Below are positions 45,781 through 53,330 of a stretch of 64,000 bases of DNA, one piece after another (within the stretch, counting starts at the first letter, position 1; each line of letters opens with the position of its first letter). Source of the DNA: Litorimonas sp046250185 (GTDB lineage Bacteria > Pseudomonadota > Alphaproteobacteria > Caulobacterales > Maricaulaceae). A program made the translations under genes and the position numbers. The notes under the pieces are model-generated. The model was not told where the DNA came from. It ran no database searches and saw only the letters and a list, made by a program, of their open reading frames with translations. The stretch is taken from NCBI RefSeq assembly GCF_046250185.1, contig NZ_CP176469.1. One strand, 5' to 3'.

Positions 45781-45878
45781 GGAACCACGCTGAATATTTT
45801 TCGTCTTTTTACCTCATAAATTGGACGAAGGGGGTCCATTTTATAAGGCACCTATTTCCGAACGAAAATTATTCTAAT
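45781..45878 (-). repeat. Structured tandem element, distal copy
   Basis: One of two ~97-base copies. The outer stem is GAATATTTTTCGT (45792-45804) with ACGAAAATTATTC (45862-45874). Nested inside is a 14-bp hairpin, CTCATAAATTGGAC (45813-45826) with GTCCATTTTATAAG (45834-45847), around the 7-base loop GAAGGGG. One A.A (or T.T) mismatch occurs in each stem, at the same positions as in the other copy. The element ends with GGAACC at one side and ATTCTAAT at the other. It lies in the 351-base gap between cobT and hppA and, by terminator position, in the hppA transcript only. Confidence 0.85.
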
Positions 45879-45882
45879 TCAC

Positions 45883-45978
45883 GGAACCTCGCTGAATATT
45901 TTGTGCTTTTCTGGCTCAGGAATTAGGCGAAGGATGCCTATTTCCTGAGACTTATCTAGCGGCACAAATTATTCTAAT
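45883..45978 (-). repeat. Structured tandem element, proximal copy, overlapping the hppA stop codon
   Basis: The outer stem is GAATATTTTGTGC (45894-45906) with GCACAAATTATTC (45962-45974). The nested 14-bp hairpin is CTCAGGAATTAGGC (45915-45928) with GCCTATTTCCTGAG (45936-45949), loop GAAGGAT. Compared with the distal copy, seven base pairs have changed on both sides while pairing is kept. The shared end ATTCTAAT (45971-45978) contains the hppA stop codon, TAG on the minus strand. Confidence 0.85.
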
Positions 45979-48088
45979 GCGCCAACACAGCCAATAGTAG
46001 CAATGCGATGATGTTTGTAATCTTGATCATCGGGTTCACGGCTGGACCAGCGGTGTCTTTATAGGGATCGCCGACGGTGTCGCCCGTGACAGAGGCTTTG
46101 TGAGCTTCACTGCCTTTGCCGCCGTGATTGCCGTCTTCGATATACTTCTTGGCATTGTCCCACGCGCCGCCGCCCGCTGTCATTGACAGCGCCACGAACA
46201 GACCTGTGACAATCACGCCCAGCAGCATCGCGCCGAGGGAGGAGACTGCGGCTGCACTACCAGCCAAGAACTGGACTGAGAAGAACAGCACGATAGGTGC
46301 CAAGATCGGCAGGAGTGACGGCTTGATCATTTCTTTGATCGCCGCCCCTGTCAGCAGGTCAACCGCCCGTGCATAATCAGGGCGAGACGTCCCCGCCATA
46401 ATGCCTGGATCAGATTTGAACTGACGACGCACTTCTTCGACAATCGCGCCAGCCGCTCGACCCACGGACTGCATCGCCCACGCACCGAAGAGGTAGGGCA
46501 ACATGCCGCCAATAAAGAGGCCAACAATGACGTAAGGATCTGTGAGGCTGAACGTCAACGTACCCAGGCCGTCAAAGAATGAGCCAGGCGTTGCAATAGA
46601 CGCGAAATACTCGACGTCTTTGTAATAGGCAGCAAACAGCACCAACGCGCCGAGGCCAGCGGATGCAATCGCATAACCCTTGGTCACGGCCTTGGTCGTA
46701 TTCCCGACCGCGTCCAGAGCGTCCGTTGTGTTGCGGACTTCAGACGGTAGCTCTGCCATCTCTGCAATGCCGCCCGCATTATCGGTCACAGGCCCAAAAG
46801 CGTCGAGCGCGACAATCATGCCTGCCACGCCGAGCATCGCTGTCACAGCAATCGCGATACCGTAAAGGCCCGCCAAGCTGAAAGTGGCGATAATGCCGAA
46901 GACGATAATTAGAACTGGGACAGCTGTCGCTTCCATTGATACGGCAAGGCCTTGGATCACATTCGTCCCGTGACCTGATTCAGACGCGGCGGCGACCGAG
47001 CGCACAGGCTTATATTTTGTGCCTGTGTAATACTCGGTGATCATCACAATGGCGCCCGTAATGACGAGGCCGATAATGCTACAGATAAATAGGTTCATAC
47101 CTGTCAGGGCTTTGTCACCGCCAATGGCTGTGCCAGCAATGTCGCCGAGTCCCACCATTTGCTGCGTGACAAAAAAGATCGCCGCCGCAGACAAAACGCC
47201 CGTTGCGACAAGACCTTTATAAAGCGCGCCCATGACATTGGTTGACCCTTTGCCCAAGCGGACAAAATATGTGCCAATAATCGACGTCACAATACACACG
47301 GCTGCAATCGCCATCGGGTAAAGCTTCAACGCTTCCAGATTGCTAAACAAGATAGAACCAAGAACCATGGTGGCCGCAATAGTCACGACATAAGTCTCAA
47401 ACAAGTCAGCGGCCATGCCTGCGCAATCGCCGACATTATCGCCGACATTATCAGCAATCGTGGCCGGGTTGCGGGGGTCGTCTTCGGGAATACCCGCTTC
47501 GACTTTACCGACCAAATCGCCGCCCACATCTGCACCCTTGGTGAAGATACCGCCGCCGAGACGCGCAAAGACAGAGATCAAAGAAGCGCCGAGGGACAGG
47601 CTGACCAGCCCGTCAATCACGCCGCGCCCATCTGCGCCCATAACTTGCGTCAAGACCAGGTAGTAACCTGCAAGGCCGAGCAGGGCGAAACCTGCGACGA
47701 GCATGCCCGTAATCGCACCCGCTTTGAACGCAATGTTCAGGCCCGCGCCCAGCGAGCCGCGAGACGCTTCGGTCGTGCGCACATTCGCTTGCACAGACAC
47801 GAGCATACCGACATAGCCGGCAATCCCTGACAGCACAGCGCCAATGACGAAGCCGACAGGGGCAATCGCATTTTGGAATAATAAGGCGAGCACAATCGTC
47901 ACAAAAACGCCAACAGCAGCAATCGTCTTATATTGTTTGTTGAGATAGGCCTTGGCACCTTCTTGAATTGCGCCAGCAATTTCATTCATACGGTCATTAC
48001 CAGTACTGGCTTTCATCAAGCTGGCACGGGTCACAATCCCGTAAAGCACAGCCAGAACGCCAGCTGCGATGATTAGATAAAGAGTCAT
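45974..48088 (-). CDS. hppA: Membrane-bound proton-translocating pyrophosphatase
   Basis: A 704-residue integral membrane pyrophosphatase with about 16 helices. The pyrophosphate site is DVGGDLVGKVEAGIPEDDPR and ATIADNVGDNVGDCAGMAAD. The motif GNTTKAVTKG has Lys and Thr where potassium-dependent enzymes have Ala residues, so this is predicted to be the potassium-independent proton pump. It couples pyrophosphate hydrolysis to an ion gradient. The ATG at 48088 follows GGGGAGAG; a 73-codon upstream extension covers the repeat region and is rejected. Tandem repeats flank the gene on both sides. Confidence 0.95.
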   Translation of the reverse strand: MTLYLIIAAGVLAVLYGIVTRASLMKASTGNDRMNEIAGAIQEGAKAYLNKQYKTIAAVGVFVTIVLALLFQNAIAPVGFVIGAVLSGIAGYVGMLVSVQANVRTTEASRGSLGAGLNIAFKAGAITGMLVAGFALLGLAGYYLVLTQVMGADGRGVIDGLVSLSLGASLISVFARLGGGIFTKGADVGGDLVGKVEAGIPEDDPRNPATIADNVGDNVGDCAGMAADLFETYVVTIAATMVLGSILFSNLEALKLYPMAIAAVCIVTSIIGTYFVRLGKGSTNVMGALYKGLVATGVLSAAAIFFVTQQMVGLGDIAGTAIGGDKALTGMNLFICSIIGLVITGAIVMITEYYTGTKYKPVRSVAAASESGHGTNVIQGLAVSMEATAVPVLIIVFGIIATFSLAGLYGIAIAVTAMLGVAGMIVALDAFGPVTDNAGGIAEMAELPSEVRNTTDALDAVGNTTKAVTKGYAIASAGLGALVLFAAYYKDVEYFASIATPGSFFDGLGTLTFSLTDPYVIVGLFIGGMLPYLFGAWAMQSVGRAAGAIVEEVRRQFKSDPGIMAGTSRPDYARAVDLLTGAAIKEMIKPSLLPILAPIVLFFSVQFLAGSAAAVSSLGAMLLGVIVTGLFVALSMTAGGGAWDNAKKYIEDGNHGGKGSEAHKASVTGDTVGDPYKDTAGPAVNPMIKITNIIALLLLAVLAH

Positions 48089-48116
48089 GATAGATCTCTC
48101 CCCATAATGTGTGCCC

Positions 48117-48122
48117 ATTATA
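48117..48122 (-). promoter_or_regulatory. Candidate -10 hexamer of hppA
   Basis: Read on the minus strand this is a perfect TATAAT, 28 bases upstream of the hppA ATG. No good -35 hexamer is present at the usual distance; instead the first 46-bp direct repeat covers that position. Confidence 0.35.
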
Positions 48123-48136
48123 TTGAGCATCAATGT

Positions 48137-48228
48137 TATGAAGTTGGCCGCACCTTGTTTCAGATGCGCTTCCCCTCGCGAGTATGAAGTTGGCCGCTCA
48201 TCCCCTAGAATGGCGCTTCCCTTCGCGG
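48137..48228. repeat. Two 46-bp direct repeats upstream of hppA
   Basis: Each unit has two conserved blocks: TATGAAGTTGGCCGC (48137-48151 and 48183-48197) and GCGCTTCCC(C/T)TCGCG (48166-48180 and 48213-48227), separated by 14-15 variable bases. The variable parts can each form a short hairpin closed by CGC/GCG. They lie just upstream of the candidate -10, so they may be operator sites; if transcription starts further up they would be leader hairpins. Confidence 0.75.
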
Positions 48229-48338
48229 AATAGGTAAACCTTAGCGCCAATGCAGAGCGAATCAAGCCCAAAATCGGAAATCCGTTAAGGGTTGGGACGT
48301 GCGTCAAAAATGCACCTGCGACCTATTCGCAAAGTAAT

Positions 48339-48353
48339 TGACACTCATTCTCA
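48339..48353. promoter_or_regulatory. Candidate Fur-type box before bfd
   Basis: TGACACTCATTCTCA reads in reverse as TGAGAATGAGTGTCA, close to the 7-1-7 Fur consensus TGATAAT-N-ATTATCA with four differences. It lies 20 bases before the bfd start, where an iron repressor would act. Confidence 0.4.
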
Positions 48354-48372
48354 ACTAGGGTAAATCGCAAAT

Positions 48373-48576
48373 ATGATCTATTGCGTGTGTAACAATATCA
48401 ATACAGCGGCTGTGGACCGTGCAGCCAAAGCAGGGGCTGAAACAGCGGCCTGTGTTCAGAAATCCTGCGGGACGCGATTTAATTGCGGGCAGTGCAAAGT
48501 CGATATTCAAGCTCGGCTGATGGAACTCCGCGCCTTGGATCCTGCCATTACGCCGTGTCTGCAAGCCGCAGAATAA
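48373..48576 (+). CDS. bfd: Bacterioferritin-associated ferredoxin
   Basis: A 67-residue [2Fe-2S] protein. Four Cys ligands are present: CVCN near the start and SCGTRFNCGQC in the middle. Bfd reduces the ferric core of bacterioferritin to release iron. It lies upstream of bfr, with a candidate Fur-type box ahead of it. Iron-poor conditions normally induce bfd, in agreement with that site. Confidence 0.9.
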   Translation: MIYCVCNNINTAAVDRAAKAGAETAACVQKSCGTRFNCGQCKVDIQARLMELRALDPAITPCLQAAE

Positions 48577-48583
48577 CGCAATT

Positions 48584-48601
48584 TAGGCCCTCATAGGCCT
48601 A
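48584..48601 (+). terminator. Short hairpin between bfd and bfr
   Basis: TAGGCC (48584-48589) and GGCCTA (48596-48601) pair perfectly around a 6-base loop, followed by TATATATC and not a clear T-run. It may attenuate read-through from bfd to bfr. Confidence 0.4.
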
Positions 48602-48614
48602 TATATCATCGAAA

Positions 48615-48632
48615 TTGCATATTTTTGTGCAA
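48615..48632. promoter_or_regulatory. Inverted repeat before bfr
   Basis: TTGCA (48615-48619) and TGCAA (48628-48632) are inverted around 8 bases, about 90 bases before bfr. It is a candidate site for an alphaproteobacterial iron regulator; the identity is not determined. Confidence 0.3.
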
Positions 48633-48719
48633 CTGATTTTCAATCACTTCAATAATCATTGACCTACACAAGCTATCTGGCGCACCACATGCCAAACGAC
48701 GTTTAACCAGGACAAGATT

Positions 48720-49202
48720 ATGCGCGGCGATAAAAAAGTTATTCAATATCTCAATGAAGCTCTGAAGGCTGAGCTGACAGCGATCAACCAGTATTTCCTC
48801 CATTCGCGCATGCTCGCCGATTGGGGCGTGTCGAAACTGGCCAAGAAAGAATACGAAGAATCAATCGAGGAAATGCAGCACGCAGATAAGATCATCGAAC
48901 GTATTCTCTTTCTCGGTGGTCTGCCCAACCTCCAAGACCTCGGCAAACTCTATATCGGCGAAACGGTACAAGAGATTTTAGAATGTGATATGAAACTCGA
49001 AGATATTGCGCTTCCGATCTATCGCGATGCTGTGGAATATTGCGAGAAAGTCCGAGATTACGGCACGCGCGATATTCTGCAATCGATCCTGATCGATGAA
49101 GAAGATCACGTGGATTATCTGGAAACCCAATTTGATTTGATCAAACAAGTTGGCATCCAAAACTATATCCAGCTGCAAACGGCCCCTGTTACAGAAGAAT
49201 AA
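48720..49202 (+). CDS. bfr: Bacterioferritin
   Basis: A 160-residue four-helix ferritin subunit. The ferroxidase ligands Glu18, Glu51, His54, Glu94, Glu127 and His130 are present, and Met52 in EEMQHADKIIERILF is the haem ligand between subunits. It stores iron as a 24-mer. It follows bfd by 143 bases with possible separate control. Confidence 0.96.
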   Translation: MRGDKKVIQYLNEALKAELTAINQYFLHSRMLADWGVSKLAKKEYEESIEEMQHADKIIERILFLGGLPNLQDLGKLYIGETVQEILECDMKLEDIALPIYRDAVEYCEKVRDYGTRDILQSILIDEEDHVDYLETQFDLIKQVGIQNYIQLQTAPVTEE

Positions 49203-49274
49203 GCCGCCTCTATTAGGCTGAAACTTTTACAGCTATCTGCGCGTATTATAGGTAGACTTTAGAAGGAGACATCT

Positions 49275-50444
49275 GTGCCAAATTATTTGACATCCATTCG
49301 CCGAGCCGCTTGCGCAGCAGCCATTATCGCGGTGAGCGCCGCCGCGCCGAGTTTCGCGCAAAGCAGCGAGACAATCAAAGGCTCCGACGGTGTGGCACTC
49401 AACGCACAGACTTTGGCGGAATTCGAGAGCCCTTGGGCGATGGCATTTTTGCCAGACGGGCGGGCGCTGGTCACAGAGAAAGACGGCGTTATCTGGCTGT
49501 TAAATTCAGACGGATCGAAAGCGGGTGAGATAGCCAATGTCCCAGAAGTCGAGGCACGCGGGCAAGGCGGGCTGGGAGATATTATTGTCCATCCAGATTT
49601 TGCGAATAATCGAACTGTATTTTTATCTTATGTCGAACGGGACGCAGAGAACAATAAATTATCGGGCGCTGCCGTCGAACGCGCAACGCTGATTATAGGG
49701 GCCAATAAAGGGCGCTTGTCAGACCGTGAAGTGATTTGGCGGCAATATCCCAAGGTGACGGGCAACGGCCATTACGGACACCGCCTCGCGATTGCGCCAG
49801 CTAATTCAGGTATGGAAGGCAAGCTCTTTATCACCTCGGGCGAACGGCAGAAATTTACGCCTGCGCAAAATATGGACATGAACTTAGGTAAGATGATCCG
49901 CATCAACCAAGACGGCTCTATCCCCAAAGATAATCCCTTTGTCGGGCAAGGCGGCGTCACTGCGGAAATATGGTCGCTCGGACATCGCAATCCCTTGGGC
50001 ATAGACTTTGACGCTAAGGGTCAACTTTGGTCACATGAAATGGGCCCGCGTCATGGCGATGAATTAAATAAAATCGTGCGATCTGAAAATTACGGCTATC
50101 CAGTCGTGTCTAATGGCGATCACTATTCGGGTAAGAAAATCCCAGACCACGATGATTTCCCAATCTATGAAAAGCCGAAAGCCTTTTGGGTGCCAGCCAT
50201 TAGCCCCGCTGGATTCGTTATCTATAACGGCGATGTTTTTAAGGACTGGAAAGGCGATGGATTTATTGGCGGGCTATCATCGCAAGCGCTCATTCGGGTC
50301 GAATTTGACGAAGATGATAAGGCCAAAGAAGCAGCACGTTATGAATGGGGTGCGCGGGTGCGCGAAGTTGAAACTGGGCCCGATGGCGCGCTATATGTGC
50401 TAGAAGATGACGGCGGCCGATTGCTGCGTCTGACGCTAAAATAG
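49275..50444 (+). CDS. PQQ-dependent sugar dehydrogenase-like protein
   Basis: A 389-residue protein with a signal peptide (start to SFAQSS) and a GSDH-type beta-propeller. The catalytic His lies in NGHYGHRLAIAPA; WSLGHRNPLGIDFD and WSHEMGPRHGDELN are the characteristic blade motifs. Soluble glucose or aldose dehydrogenases of this family use PQQ in the periplasm; the sugar is unknown and no PQQ synthesis genes are present. The GTG at 49275 follows AGAAGGAGA. Confidence 0.88.
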   Translation: MPNYLTSIRRAACAAAIIAVSAAAPSFAQSSETIKGSDGVALNAQTLAEFESPWAMAFLPDGRALVTEKDGVIWLLNSDGSKAGEIANVPEVEARGQGGLGDIIVHPDFANNRTVFLSYVERDAENNKLSGAAVERATLIIGANKGRLSDREVIWRQYPKVTGNGHYGHRLAIAPANSGMEGKLFITSGERQKFTPAQNMDMNLGKMIRINQDGSIPKDNPFVGQGGVTAEIWSLGHRNPLGIDFDAKGQLWSHEMGPRHGDELNKIVRSENYGYPVVSNGDHYSGKKIPDHDDFPIYEKPKAFWVPAISPAGFVIYNGDVFKDWKGDGFIGGLSSQALIRVEFDEDDKAKEAARYEWGARVREVETGPDGALYVLEDDGGRLLRLTLK

Positions 50445-50450
50445 ATATAA

Positions 50451-50480
50451 AAAAAAGCGCCTCTCATGGGGCGCTTTTTT
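50451..50480. terminator. Bidirectional intrinsic terminator
   Basis: AAAAAAGCGCC (50451-50461) pairs with GGCGCTTTTTT (50470-50480) around an 8-base loop, with T-runs in both directions. It serves the sugar dehydrogenase gene and the convergent ppa. Confidence 0.9.
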
Positions 50481-50496
50481 AATTCAAGCTATACGT

Positions 50497-51024
50497 TTAT
50501 TTCTTGGCAGCGGCGATGCCCTCAACGATCAATTCGCCTGCTTTTTCAGCCGACTCCCAGCCCAGCACTTTGACCCATTTGTCTTTTTCCAAATCTTTAT
50601 AGTGATTGAAGAAGTGCGGAATACGGTCCTGCAGCACTTGCGGCAAATCGGTATAGCTTTTGATATTATCGTAATAGCCAGTCAATTTATTGTGCGGGAC
50701 CGCAACGATTTTCTCGTCAATGCCAGCTTCGTCTTCCATCATCAAAACGCCAACAGGCCTTGCACGGATCACGCAGCCCGGCATCAAAGCCCGCTGTCCA
50801 ACAACCAGCACATCCGTTGGGTCGCCGTCATTAGATAGTGTGTGCGGAATAAATCCGTAATTACAGGGGTAACGCATTGCGGTATAGAGGAAACGGTCCA
50901 CGAACATGGCGCCCGACTCTTTTTCCATCTCATACTTGATCGGCTCACCGCCCAAGGGGACTTCGATGATGACATTCACGTCAAATGGCGGATTCTCGCC
51001 AACAATAATTTTATCAATATTCAT
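50497..51024 (-). CDS. ppa: Inorganic pyrophosphatase
   Basis: A 175-residue soluble family I pyrophosphatase. The signature DGDPTDVLV carries the metal-binding Asp residues; YPCNYGFIPHTL is also diagnostic. It hydrolyses pyrophosphate in the cytoplasm without conserving energy, in contrast to HppA about 2.4 kb away. The ATG at 51024 is preceded by GAGGCGGCC. Confidence 0.96.
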   Translation of the reverse strand: MNIDKIIVGENPPFDVNVIIEVPLGGEPIKYEMEKESGAMFVDRFLYTAMRYPCNYGFIPHTLSNDGDPTDVLVVGQRALMPGCVIRARPVGVLMMEDEAGIDEKIVAVPHNKLTGYYDNIKSYTDLPQVLQDRIPHFFNHYKDLEKDKWVKVLGWESAEKAGELIVEGIAAAKK

Positions 51025-51079
51025 GGCCGCCTCTTAGCGCCGCAGAGAAAGTTTGCAAGTCAAAATCCAAGCCAGTGGG

Positions 51080-51697
51080 CTAGGTCGATGATAAAACCGC
51101 CCACAGCCCTGATATGATCATCACCAGCCCGATCAGCACATTGAATGTGCGCGCCGCCTTGGGTCCACGTAAGAACAATTTGATACGGTCCGCGCCGTAA
51201 GCATAGGCGGCCAGACCCAGCATTTCAGTCACTGTGACTGTCAAAAACATGATCAAAATTTGTGGGGGGAGCGGGGCTGTTGCGCTGAAATAGACGGGCA
51301 GTAATAAGCCGAAATAGACCAGCGGCATGGGGGAGGAAAGTTGTAGTGCGACGCCGCGGGAATACAGTTTTCCGCGCGGCGGGGCGTCCTCTGCTGTGGC
51401 CTCGGCATCGGGCAGAGGACCGAACATGGTGGTCAAAGCAAGGTATAGAATGACAAGTAATCCGATGATTTTTAACGCAATAAACGCCCGTGGATAAATC
51501 GTCAGCAGCGCCATAGCGCCTGATGCCGCCAGAGCTAGCCAGACCACATTCGCGCTGGCAATCCCTAGGGCGGCCAACATGGCGGGCCGAAAGCCGTAGC
51601 GAAAGGCGCTGGCTAAAACGAGCATCACGGCGGGGCCAGGCGTTAACCCTCCTGCCATGAACAAAGCCACGAGCTTTAACCAAGTATCAAATTCCAT
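51080..51697 (-). CDS. LysE-family translocator
   Basis: A 205-residue inner membrane protein with about six helices. The family motif near the start, GGLTPGPAVMLVLASAFRYG, is clear. Members export amino acids such as lysine, threonine or homoserine lactones; the substrate here is unknown. The ATG at 51697 lacks a strong ribosome binding site; a TTG 11 codons upstream is in frame. Confidence 0.85.
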   Translation of the reverse strand: MEFDTWLKLVALFMAGGLTPGPAVMLVLASAFRYGFRPAMLAALGIASANVVWLALAASGAMALLTIYPRAFIALKIIGLLVILYLALTTMFGPLPDAEATAEDAPPRGKLYSRGVALQLSSPMPLVYFGLLLPVYFSATAPLPPQILIMFLTVTVTEMLGLAAYAYGADRIKLFLRGPKAARTFNVLIGLVMIISGLWAVLSST

Positions 51698-51838
51698 TGT
51701 TGGAGGAGCCTTTGACGTGACCAAAATCAAATGCCTCTTAGGCCGCTTTTTAAGGCTTTGTAAACCACGATCCCTAAATCGCCTCTTACGATTATCTGCT
51801 AGCTCTCTGGGAACAAATTTTAATGCAGATGGGCAGAA

Positions 51839-52465
51839 ATGGCGCAGTATTCAGACAGGCAAGGAGCAAACCCGCAATCCAAGCGGACTGGGTTGGCGTG
51901 GGTCAGCCTGACAGCTTGCGTCGTCGCGGTTATCGCGGGCGCAAATGCTCTGTCGGCGGAACCTACGCCCGTTCCTGCGGCGCAAAGACCGTCCCTTGTG
52001 GCGCAAGAAGTTTGCGTGAACACGGCTTCGCGGGCGTGCCAATGTATCCTGACACGGGCGAGGCAACACGTTGCTTTGCCAAAGGCAGAGCAATTATCCG
52101 CGCATATTCAAACCGTAGATTGGAGCGCGCTTGATATTCCTGCCAGTGCTCTGGAAGACGCCTATTTCACCGGGTCTTTAGAACCGCAATTATCAAAGCT
52201 AGCGGCGAACATAACGTCCGTGCGCGGCAAAGCTCGGGACGCGCAGTTAGAAACTATGCGGCAGCTCCGTAGAGAGGCTGGCCGCGCCGTGGCGGGGACA
52301 TGCTTGCCAGACGAATATTTCGCTGACCAACGGGCCTTCCACAGAACAGGACTATCCAAGGGCCGCACGCAACAGATCATTGCCGATGCGCATGTTGCGG
52401 GTGAGGTCGTGAAGGTCGCCTTGCGTTCAAGCGACAGCGCGGGATTTACGGAATTGCGCCGCTAA
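51839..52465 (+). CDS. Hypothetical protein with amino-terminal membrane anchor
   Basis: A 208-residue protein with one hydrophobic segment (LAWVSLTACVVAVIAGANAL) near residues 18-37, so it is probably anchored with its bulk in the periplasm. Three Cys cluster in the following region (EVCVNTASRACQCILTRARQ) and a fourth lies in AGTCLPDEYF. I recognise no family. It is convergent with tadD, with a 4-base overlap, and lacks partners on its strand. Confidence 0.65.
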   Translation: MAQYSDRQGANPQSKRTGLAWVSLTACVVAVIAGANALSAEPTPVPAAQRPSLVAQEVCVNTASRACQCILTRARQHVALPKAEQLSAHIQTVDWSALDIPASALEDAYFTGSLEPQLSKLAANITSVRGKARDAQLETMRQLRREAGRAVAGTCLPDEYFADQRAFHRTGLSKGRTQQIIADAHVAGEVVKVALRSSDSAGFTELRR

Positions 52466-53328
52466 AGCTGCGCTTGGATTTGCGTATTCAGGCGGTCAAT
52501 ATGGCTGTTGAGGGCTTGATCATAAACAGGGCTGAGCGACTGTGCTGTTTCAAACAAAGTCTTGGCGAGAATTAGTTCTTTTTTGCGCGCAGCGATAATG
52601 CCTGCATCCCCCAATAGCTGGCTCGCCCGGTCAGGCGCGACCCCTGAAATCGCCTCTGCAAAATTCCCTTTTAGCATCATGGTGAGGCGGCGATTATTAT
52701 CAAACCGCGCTTGACCCGGGGCTTGCAGAACGGCGCGCGTGAAATGCGTCTGTGCGGTATCCCAATCGCCTTCCATCAAGAATGACTGCCCCAAATTATT
52801 CTCTGTCAGTCCCGCCCGCTGCCCTGCCAGACCCGCCATGGCATAAGCCTGTCGCGCCTGTGCGCCGCGACCGTCCGCATCTAAAACATGGCCCAGCGCG
52901 TTCCACACGCGACTATCATCTGCCGCTGTTTCGAGACGCAAGCGTAAGGCCGCTTCGGGGTGGGCCGTCGTGCCTTGCATGACAGCACACAAAACTTGGC
53001 CCGTGCGAGCAGCGTCAGATTTCAGCGTCTTGAACAGGCTGTCGGCCAATGCGATTTGTCCCGTCGCTAGGGCAGAATTCGCGTAGCCTAAAGTTGCCCG
53101 CTCTTGTCCGCGGTCATGGAAGTAGACGAAACGGTAGCTCTCTAGCGCCGCTGCATACTCGCCCGCGGCATAGGCGGCGTCAGCTTGCATGATCTGAGTC
53201 AGCACATCAAACACATCGGTCGAGCTTTGCTCAAAAGCCCGAACCTCAATCTCTGGCTCGCTGGCTTTGGCGGGTTGCACGCTCATCAGAATGATCGGCA
53301 ATAATATGATAGGAAAATAAAACCGCAT
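52462..53328 (-). CDS. tadD: Tad pilus TPR protein, TadD-like
   Basis: A 288-residue protein with a signal peptide (ILLPIILMSVQPAKA) and TPR-like repeats (AAYAAGEYAAALESYRFVYF and DWDTAQTHFTRAVLQAPG). TadD proteins are needed for Tad secretion and pilus assembly. Its place as last gene after tadC, with a 2-base gap, fixes the assignment. No lipobox Cys is seen, unlike some TadD lipoproteins. Confidence 0.8.
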   Translation of the reverse strand: MRFYFPIILLPIILMSVQPAKASEPEIEVRAFEQSSTDVFDVLTQIMQADAAYAAGEYAAALESYRFVYFHDRGQERATLGYANSALATGQIALADSLFKTLKSDAARTGQVLCAVMQGTTAHPEAALRLRLETAADDSRVWNALGHVLDADGRGAQARQAYAMAGLAGQRAGLTENNLGQSFLMEGDWDTAQTHFTRAVLQAPGQARFDNNRRLTMMLKGNFAEAISGVAPDRASQLLGDAGIIAARKKELILAKTLFETAQSLSPVYDQALNSHIDRLNTQIQAQL

Positions 53329-53330
53329 GA

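Noticed and set aside
45781..45978. CRISPR array
   Set aside because: Only two copies, with internal stems that vary in a paired manner and no spacers or cas genes.
48089..48307. 73-codon amino-terminal extension of HppA
   Set aside because: It covers the direct repeats, lacks a ribosome binding site, and the ATG at 48088 with GGGGAGAG gives a normal HppA start.
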